From contig CAZVEH010000041.1 of the NCBI GenBank assembly GCA_964625775.1, forward strand, positions 1 to 20,302: a DNA stretch of 20,302 nucleotides, given 5' to 3'. Origin of the DNA: GCA-2786165 sp964625775 (lineage in GTDB: Bacteria > Pseudomonadota > Gammaproteobacteria > Legionellales > Legionellaceae). Of this stretch, positions 15,109 to 20,302 are shown piece after piece (positions within the stretch are counted from its first letter, which is position 1; each line of letters starts with the position of its first letter). The translations under genes were made by a program, and so were the position numbers. Below the pieces are notes generated by a model. That model saw only the letters and a list, made by a program, of their open reading frames with translations, ran no database searches and was not told where the DNA came from.

Positions 15109-15753
15109 ATGACAAAATCCAACACATTTTCTGCACGACTCAATCTTTGTTTAGATAAACTAGGGTTTCCACCTAAGCATTGTGGTCGTATTCAGCTTTT
15201 AGCTGATATGGTGGGTTTGACTCATCGAGGTGCAGGAAAATGGTTAAGTGGCCAATGCTGTCCTCCAACGGGGAAATTTCCGCTATTGGCCAAACAATTA
15301 CAGGTTAATGAATTTTGGCTTCGCACAGGGGAAGGCCCTATGTGCGCATCAGATCCGGTTTTCTTCGAACAAAGCTCATTAGGTTCGTCACACGATGTGC
15401 CTATGTATGCCTTGTCCCATATGCTGCAAGCTGATAAAACTCCCAGCCACACGATAACCTGCATTTTGCCTTATTCAAGTGATTTTTATGGTATTGTGTT
15501 GAAAAACGATGCTATGACGCCGAGATTCCCGATGGGGAGTGTGATTGTGTTTGATGCCAGCGCGATACCCAAAGACGGAGATTTTGTTTTGGCAGTTGAT
15601 CCAAGTCGACCTGAACCCGTGTTTAGACAATTGCTATTAAAGGATGAAACACCGTATTTACATGCGTATAATCCTAAATTTGAACGATTGACCCTAGGTT
15701 CAAAAGACCAGGTGTTGGGTAAATTGATCCAATCGATTGTTTCTTTTACGTGA
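15109..15753 (+). CDS. S24/LexA-type phage-like repressor, catalytically dead
   Basis: A 214-residue protein with an N-terminal helix-turn-helix (residues about 8-65; LADMVGLTHRGAGKWLSG) and WLRTGEG, typical of Cro/C1-type repressors. The C-terminal half resembles the LexA/UmuD/S24 domain: YGIVLKNDAMTPRFPMGSVIVFD, then IPKDGDFVLAVD and PEPVFRQLLL. The usual GDSM serine is Ala135 in KNDAM, and the usual lysine (VKRL) appears as Phe172 in VFRQL. The fold is therefore probably kept for dimerisation without self-cleavage. ATG at 15109 is chosen because it begins the DNA-binding domain; the longer upstream frame overlaps the lipoprotein and has no coding character. The role is probably transcriptional repression, target unknown; no phage genes are nearby. 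Confidence 0.8.
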   Translation: MTKSNTFSARLNLCLDKLGFPPKHCGRIQLLADMVGLTHRGAGKWLSGQCCPPTGKFPLLAKQLQVNEFWLRTGEGPMCASDPVFFEQSSLGSSHDVPMYALSHMLQADKTPSHTITCILPYSSDFYGIVLKNDAMTPRFPMGSVIVFDASAIPKDGDFVLAVDPSRPEPVFRQLLLKDETPYLHAYNPKFERLTLGSKDQVLGKLIQSIVSFT

Positions 15754-15757
15754 GTGA

Positions 15758-15842
15758 GAGATAAGACGCCGCATCCCTGCAGCGGTACAACGCGGTGGTA
15801 TGTTGCGCTTCCTGCGCAATGACGTCCTGTCGAAACTACCAT
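15758..15842. repeat. Intergenic repeat-like segment with palindromes
   Basis: The gap of 190 bases between the repressor stop and the TraC remnant holds a GC-rich stretch unlike its surroundings. It contains CCGC...GCGG arms near 15770-15785 and a perfect TTGCGC / GCGCAA stem at 15803-15819, followed by AATGACGTCCTGTCG. The last part shares TCCTGTCG with the repeat at the right edge of the window. It is probably a degenerate dispersed element. The rest of the gap to 15943 is AT-rich with nothing recognised. Confidence 0.4.
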
Positions 15843-15943
15843 CCCCTTGATGCATACTATAAGTGTTTCATAATTTGATGTCACTGCCTAAAATGATGAC
15901 AGTGATGCAAGAAATATCTCAATTTATGACGTAGATATCACTC

Positions 15944-16777
15944 TCACCTAAAAGGTAGACAACTTAAAAAAGAATAGAGGGGCATGTCACAGGGTTGAAG
16001 TTGCAAGCCTCTATCAGCGTAGAGATTTTCGGCTTTCTGTCTTTGGACTAAGGTTTGCCGTGCTGTGGTCATCAGCAGCACACGGGCATGCATGGTTTTT
16101 AGCGGCACTGTCATCAGCCAATCGCAGTGCAACCTTGAAGTGATGGGATAGATGGAGGACCAAAACTCATAAGGATCGAGAATCGCCCCGAACTGATATT
16201 GAGTCATCTGAGTGCGCTGAAATAATCCTTGTGTATTGGGGCTGGCAATCTCTAAGTCATGGGCAGCGATATGAAAACGAGTCCCAGAATTAGGAATGAT
16301 ATGGTGAAACGGTTTGTGTTTGATATCAATCAATCCAGGCCATGTTGCAGCTGTCAAATCTGGAGAGACCAGCGCACGTAGAAAAATTAAAAAATCCGTG
16401 GATGTGACGCATTGGTGAGCGATCAAATTTTGTTTGAAGCGGGCGACAATAGATTGGCGGCAATGTTCTAAGGTCTTATCTTGTTGGGGGTTGTTTTTTA
16501 TCGAGACAAAAAGATAATAATGAGGATTGTGAGTGGGTGGGTATTGATAATGATGACGATGTATCATCAGGGTACAATTGAAAGTATGCTGCGTGTGTTC
16601 TAAAATGATGCTATGAATCTGGTCGATATCGCCCCTTTGTTGCACATCAAATCGTATCCCAAATCCAAGGGAATCTTGATTTAAAAAGATAAACTCTGTG
16701 TTCATGCTGCGATAGGGCAATAGATCTCTGATGGCGTCTGTTGATAACACTATGCCGTCAAAAGGTGAATAAGGCAC
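15944..16777 (-). pseudogene. traC: N-terminal fragment of conjugative transfer ATPase TraC (ICE type)
   Basis: The 277-residue open frame begins at GTG (16775-16777) with AGGA upstream and ends at TGA (15944-15946). The protein resembles the N-terminal domain of the VirB4/TraC ATPase of integrative conjugative elements. LLPYRSMN...FIFLNQDSLGFGIRF matches the typical opening, and FWSSIYPITSRLHCDWLMTVPL with the following helical QRQKAENLYA region fits the end of the N-terminal domain. The family is around 900 residues; the ATPase core with Walker A and B motifs is missing entirely. No continuation was found in the 190 bases downstream. It is divergent from yajQ. It is probably a remnant; a short product could still be made because start and frame are intact. 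The assignment is from pattern memory and is less sure than the TraD one. Confidence 0.6.
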
Positions 16778-16922
16778 GAATGCTTCCTTGGTTGGCTTGT
16801 AGAATATTCCATTTGGCGGCGATTATGATATGCTTCTTATCGTTTGTAAATAATTGGTCACTATTCAGCACCTGGTGTTAAGCATTGTGGTGAATAGATG
16901 CATAAAGAGAAGGTGGTGTGAT

Positions 16923-17408
16923 ATGCCGACATTTGATATTGTGTCTGAAGTCAATGAAGTAGAACTTCGACACGCTGTAGAGAATGCCAGTCGTGAAATA
17001 GCGACACGGTTTGATTTTCGAGGAGTTGAAGCTTCGATTGAATTAAAAGAATTGACTGTGACTTTAAAATCGGAGTCTGATTTTCAAGTACGACAATTGG
17101 AAGAACTGTTTCGTAATCATTGCAGTAAACGCGGCGTCAATTCATCGGGCGCAGACATAGAGGACGAACCGGTACACAGTGGTAAAACCTTTATATTGAC
17201 CATGGTGTTTAAGCAAGGAATTGATCAGCCCACTGCAAAAGAAATTGTGAAACAACTCAAGGACAGTAAAATTAAAGTTCAAGCCTCTATTCAAGGTGAC
17301 AAAGTTCGCATTTCGGGCAAAAATCGTGATGATCTACAGGACAGTATCGCTTTTTTGAAAAAGGCTGATATCGAGTTGCCGTTGCAATTTAATAATTTCC
17401 GCGATTAA
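16923..17408 (+). CDS. yajQ: YajQ family nucleotide-binding protein
   Basis: A 161-residue protein of exactly the usual family length (UPF0234). It begins MPTFDIVSEVNEVELRHAV and contains REIATRFDFRG, VRQLEELFRNHCSKRGV, then KEIVKQLKDSKIKVQASIQGDKVRISGKNRDDLQ and ends LPLQFNNFRD, all conserved. Two ferredoxin-like domains bind nucleotides; some relatives bind cyclic di-GMP and act with transcription factors. The ATG at 16923 is chosen over an in-frame GTG at 16854 because AAGGTGG sits just upstream and this is the family start. It diverges from the TraC remnant and converges on sulP. Confidence 0.95.
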   Translation: MPTFDIVSEVNEVELRHAVENASREIATRFDFRGVEASIELKELTVTLKSESDFQVRQLEELFRNHCSKRGVNSSGADIEDEPVHSGKTFILTMVFKQGIDQPTAKEIVKQLKDSKIKVQASIQGDKVRISGKNRDDLQDSIAFLKKADIELPLQFNNFRD

Positions 17409-17414
17409 TCCTCA

Positions 17415-17445
17415 CCACACCTTCTCTGGTGGGTAGAAGGTGTGG
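17415..17445. terminator. Hairpin between convergent yajQ and SulP genes
   Basis: An eleven-base-pair perfect stem (CCACACCTTCT / AGAAGGTGTGG) with a nine-base loop begins seven bases after the yajQ stop and ends 16 bases before the stop of the opposing gene. No T tract follows on either side, but position and strength suggest a bidirectional terminator or RNA 3' end structure. Confidence 0.5.
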
Positions 17446-17461
17446 CAAGGATCGATGAGCA

Positions 17462-19087
17462 TCAGCTAGCCGCGCTCATTGCCTGATTCAATTCCCCAAA
17501 GATATTATCATGTCCAAGTAAATCAACGATTCCTGCTTTACGCAACTTGGTTTCTATCGGTGCTTTTGCGCCGCATAAAATCACACGAATGCCTTGTTTT
17601 TGTAGGTTTTTGATGCTGTCTTGCAGGGCCTGCAACCCTGTGAAATCAACCAAGGGTACCCAGCCCAAACGGATGATCAAAACTTTTGGGGTCAAATGAG
17701 CAGCCGTAAATGCATATTCAAATTGTTTGACTGCACCAAAAAATATAGGGCCTTCTATGGTATAGGTTAAGATATCGTTAGAAGACTTGGAATCAGCCAT
17801 GGCTAAATCGGTTGTGGGTGTATGGGCGTTGATTTCTACGCTAGATGACATCCGCATTAAGAAGTGAATAACAGCTAACACGACTCCAATGTTAACTGCC
17901 ACCACCAAATCCACAAAAATGGTCAAGCAAAAGGTCACTGCTAGAATCATAATATCGGCTCTGGGTGCACGCTTTACCAACGCAATGGCGTGTTTGATTT
18001 CGCTCATATTCCAAGCAACGACAAATAAAATCGCTGCTAAAGCACTCAATGGGACATTGTTTGCCAGAGGTGCGAGACATAAGATCACCAATAATAGTGT
18101 CAGTGCATGGACAACACCGGATAAAGGACTGTTCCCACCATTACGAATATTGGTTGCAGTCCGAGCAATGGCACCGGTTGCAGCAAAACCACCAAATAAA
18201 GGAGCGACCACATTAGCAATGCCCTGGCCCATCAATTCTCGGTTGGAATCATGACGAGTACCCCCCATACCATCGGCCACTACAGCAGAGAGCAAGGATT
18301 CAATGGCCCCTAACATTGCTATAGCAAATGCTGGACCTGCCAGTTCCATGATGCGTTCAAAAGATAAGTTTGGTAAGTGAAAAGCAGGTAGTCCCAGAGG
18401 AATACCACCAAACATACTGCCAATGGTAGCCACGCCGGAAAAATGATAGATAGACTCTATACAGGTTGCCACAACCAACGCCAATAAGGGGCCTGGAACG
18501 CGGCGCAGTCCTGGGAGTTTGTTGCCATATAGCACTACGAACAGTGACATCACGCCGATTGCTGTAGTGGCGAGATGAACTTGATTAAAACTGTGAAGTA
18601 ATTGCCATAGTTTTTCATGAAAATGGGCTGCATGAGGCGCAGGTAATCCCAAAAAGTATTGCCATTGACCTACCCAAATGACCACCGCAATACCTGCAGT
18701 AAAGCCGACGATCACAGGGTAAGGGATGAAGCGTATGATGGCCCCCAGGCGACAGATGCCCATCAGAAATAAGAGAAAACCTGCCATAAGAGTGGCTATT
18801 TGGAGTCCTTCAATGCCATATTGCCCGGTGATCCCAGATAAGACCACAATAAAAGCCCCTGTGGGTCCCGCGATTTGTAAGCGGCTGCCTCCAAATACAG
18901 ACACAAGAAAGCCTGCAATAATAGCTGTGTACAAACCTTGTTCTGGTTTGGCGCCAGAAGCAATTGCAAATGCCATAGCCAACGGCAGCGCAACCACCCC
19001 TACGATCATGCCGGAAATAATATTAGGTAACCAATGTTTTTTTTGAAACAAACCCGCCCGGTAGGATTCTACGATGGTTTTTAGCAT
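17462..19087 (-). CDS. SulP family anion transporter with STAS domain
   Basis: A 541-residue inner-membrane protein. Ten or more hydrophobic segments fill residues about 20-420, with the SulP signatures LPLAMAFAIASGAKPEQGLYTA, GGSRLQIAGPTGAF and FIPYPVIVGFTAGIAVVI. A cytoplasmic STAS domain (about 440-541) contains VPLVDFTGLQAL and VILCGA. Relatives move sulfate, bicarbonate or dicarboxylates, usually with Na+ or H+; the substrate is not readable here. Length is normal for bacterial SulP. ATG at 19085-19087 has GAGG 12 bases upstream. A TATAAA box at about 19105-19110 on the minus strand may be its -10, but no good -35 accompanies it. Confidence 0.93.
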   Translation of the reverse strand: MLKTIVESYRAGLFQKKHWLPNIISGMIVGVVALPLAMAFAIASGAKPEQGLYTAIIAGFLVSVFGGSRLQIAGPTGAFIVVLSGITGQYGIEGLQIATLMAGFLLFLMGICRLGAIIRFIPYPVIVGFTAGIAVVIWVGQWQYFLGLPAPHAAHFHEKLWQLLHSFNQVHLATTAIGVMSLFVVLYGNKLPGLRRVPGPLLALVVATCIESIYHFSGVATIGSMFGGIPLGLPAFHLPNLSFERIMELAGPAFAIAMLGAIESLLSAVVADGMGGTRHDSNRELMGQGIANVVAPLFGGFAATGAIARTATNIRNGGNSPLSGVVHALTLLLVILCLAPLANNVPLSALAAILFVVAWNMSEIKHAIALVKRAPRADIMILAVTFCLTIFVDLVVAVNIGVVLAVIHFLMRMSSSVEINAHTPTTDLAMADSKSSNDILTYTIEGPIFFGAVKQFEYAFTAAHLTPKVLIIRLGWVPLVDFTGLQALQDSIKNLQKQGIRVILCGAKAPIETKLRKAGIVDLLGHDNIFGELNQAMSAAS

Positions 19088-19159
19088 GACAGAAACGCCT
19101 CACATTTATATGACATTGGATGCGATCATATCATAAGTATCATAAAATATGTAGATTAT

Positions 19160-19174
19160 GACCATTTTATGGTC
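19160..19174. repeat. Small palindrome next to the large inverted repeat
   Basis: GACCAT / ATGGTC with a three-base TTT loop directly abuts the larger inverted repeat at 19175. It lies upstream of sulP and downstream of the 321-residue gene on the minus strand. It could be an operator-like site for sulP or part of a compound terminator. Confidence 0.4.
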
Positions 19175-19213
19175 AGTAATGATGGCAAACCAGTCAGGAT
19201 TGCCATCATTACT
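19175..19213 (-). terminator. Strong 14-bp inverted repeat after the duplicated-module gene
   Basis: A perfect 14-base-pair stem (AGTAATGATGGCAA / TTGCCATCATTACT) with an 11-base loop begins four bases after the stop codon of the minus-strand gene at 19218. Its place fits a transcription end. No T run follows, so a Rho-independent terminator in the strict sense is not shown. Confidence 0.5.
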
Positions 19214-19217
19214 CGGA

Positions 19218-20183
19218 TTATATGCCGTAATAAGACGCTAGTTGATCTAAGAAGGTGCTGTCTTCTGCACATGATTCGTCTTCTAACTCTGTTTTAGCTA
19301 CGTCTTGATTTTTTGCTTGTTGGCTCAGCGCATGATAAATCTTGTTTCCCATGAATTGTAACGACATGCTGATGGCGGCAACCATCGCAGTGAGTATCAC
19401 AATTTTTAGGATAGCGAGTCCTAGTACGGTACAGGTAGCCGCTGCGGCAATGGCAAACAGTGCTGCGGGCCAATAGAGTCGATCGGACCCACATTGTGGT
19501 TTGGGTTCGATCGGTGTTGCAGGGCCGATAAGCATCTCACTGGAGCACTCTTTATCTATGGCTGACATCAGTTTCTGATACACCTGTTCTTGTGCATACA
19601 TGGGCTCAGAGTATTGGGTTTCATGATTTTTGATAAAAGATCTGAGCCTGTCCGCAGAGATGGCATGATGTTTATACTGTTCCAATTTTTGTTGGAATGT
19701 CAGTAAAAATCGAGCTTCTGGCATTGTATTTGCCAGTGTCTTCATGTCTTCCCATGCGTCAAAATGTTCTCTAAATAATGATTCAGATAAGGTATAAATA
19801 CCCTCTAATTCAGTCATCAAGGATTGCTGTGCAACCAAAGGGCGAGACGGCAAAGCGTCTTTAGTGCATACCGCTGTAATCATTTGCGTGTATATCTGTT
19901 TGTTTGTGTATATCTGATTCATTAATAGCAGTTTGTTTTCCTCAATAAACCTCTTAAAATCGGCATTTGTGATGTGGTTAGACTCCAGCTTTTTGAGGTT
20001 TTTTTGATAAGCTACTAATAATTTGGAGTGCGGTAATCCCTGTAAATCATCAGACCACACATCTGCCGCGATGCGGTTATCGGTTTCAAGTTGTATATAC
20101 AGCGCAGCAAGAAGCCTGATGTTGTATTGATTGCTGTCAAGAATTGCTGCGGGTTGATGTTTAAATAAAGTCTTTGAATGCAT
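19218..20183 (-). CDS. Hypothetical protein with two copies of one module and a membrane hairpin
   Basis: A 321-residue product with no family recognised. Residues about 24-108 and 125-211 are diverged copies of one helical module: LLVAYQKNLKKLESNHITNA then QIYTQMITAVCTK, against LLTFQQKLEQYKHHAISA then QVYQKLMSAIDK. A short Pro-rich linker follows, then two adjacent hydrophobic stretches (about 238-257 and 259-279) likely to form a membrane hairpin, and an acidic Ser/Glu/Asp tail. No signal peptide is seen. Soluble repeats plus a late membrane hairpin occur in many Legionellales effectors, but secretion is only a guess. ATG at 20181-20183 has a weak ribosome site; a well-spaced promoter is upstream. 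Confidence 0.75.
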   Translation of the reverse strand: MHSKTLFKHQPAAILDSNQYNIRLLAALYIQLETDNRIAADVWSDDLQGLPHSKLLVAYQKNLKKLESNHITNADFKRFIEENKLLLMNQIYTNKQIYTQMITAVCTKDALPSRPLVAQQSLMTELEGIYTLSESLFREHFDAWEDMKTLANTMPEARFLLTFQQKLEQYKHHAISADRLRSFIKNHETQYSEPMYAQEQVYQKLMSAIDKECSSEMLIGPATPIEPKPQCGSDRLYWPAALFAIAAAATCTVLGLAILKIVILTAMVAAISMSLQFMGNKIYHALSQQAKNQDVAKTELEDESCAEDSTFLDQLASYYGI

Positions 20184-20215
20184 GGTAGTTACTCAATCCG
20201 TATAATTGTTCAAAT

Positions 20216-20244
20216 ATTGTACCATAATGGGGGTTTTTATGCAA
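20216..20244 (-). promoter_or_regulatory. Promoter of the duplicated-module gene
   Basis: On the minus strand TTGCAT (20239-20244) and TACAAT (20216-20221) are separated by exactly 17 bases. Transcription would begin about 25 bases before the ATG. This supports the reality of the orphan gene. Confidence 0.6.
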
Positions 20245-20260
20245 TATTTGGTAACTCCCC

Positions 20261-20302
20261 ACGTCATCCCGAGCGCATCGAGGGATCTCCTGTCGTGTGG
20301 TA
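20261..20302. repeat. Dispersed palindromic repeat, cut by the window edge
   Basis: The segment ACGTCATCCCGAGCGCATCG followed by AGGGATCTCC has arms ATCCC (20266-20270) and GGGAT (20282-20286). It is of the widespread class of short intergenic palindromes reading GATCCCTCG...GGGATGAC on the other strand. The element continues out of the window. Confidence 0.5.

Noticed and set aside
15486..15884. Minus-strand open frame continuing from the TraC region
   Set aside because: It is antisense to the repressor and shows no TraC motifs, so it is not the missing part of TraC.

Overview
The window looks like a piece of a gammaproteobacterial chromosome of moderate AT content. Several features point to an intracellular or host-associated Legionellales-type organism (Legionella, Coxiella and relatives). 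These are the dprA-smg-topA order, degraded genes of an integrative conjugative element, and three effector-like open reading frames scattered among housekeeping genes. The genus cannot be fixed from sequence reading alone, so this placement is an inference.

Left edge (1-1950): the 3' part of a tetratricopeptide-repeat gene with an unusual cysteine cluster, then a minus-strand C-terminal remnant of a conjugative coupling protein (TraD). The remnant runs straight into the 3' end of a tRNA-Arg gene. Two identical tRNA-Lys genes lie upstream of it, probably as one tRNA operon.

1950-5670: a likely plus-strand operon from a good sigma70-type promoter. It encodes hinT, folE (GTP cyclohydrolase I, a zinc enzyme), a cation-diffusion-facilitator exporter and a ZIP-family metal transporter. 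The last two overlap by ATGA. A periplasmic solute-binding protein follows.

5750-8700: hemH (ferrochelatase) converges on a minus-strand YkuD-type murein L,D-transpeptidase with a long C-terminal extension. After a hairpin-rich gap comes minus-strand ssb.

8807-14800: a 655-residue protein with kinase-like motifs and an ankyrin-like stretch sits directly upstream of the DNA-processing and topology cluster dprA, smg, topA.

14810-17410: a small lipoprotein diverges from a LexA/S24-type repressor that lacks the catalytic serine and lysine. Then come a gap with repeat-like palindromes, a minus-strand N-terminal fragment of a conjugative TraC ATPase ending at a stop, and yajQ.

17460-20302: minus-strand SulP anion transporter with a STAS domain, then a strong inverted repeat. 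A minus-strand 321-residue protein follows, with two copies of one module, a hydrophobic hairpin and a well-formed promoter. The right edge cuts a dispersed-type palindromic repeat.

Two fragments of one type of mobile element (TraD C-terminus and TraC N-terminus) lie about 14 kb apart on the same strand with housekeeping genes between them. This suggests an old, fragmented integrative element. No complete defence system, CRISPR array, insertion sequence or rRNA gene was seen.
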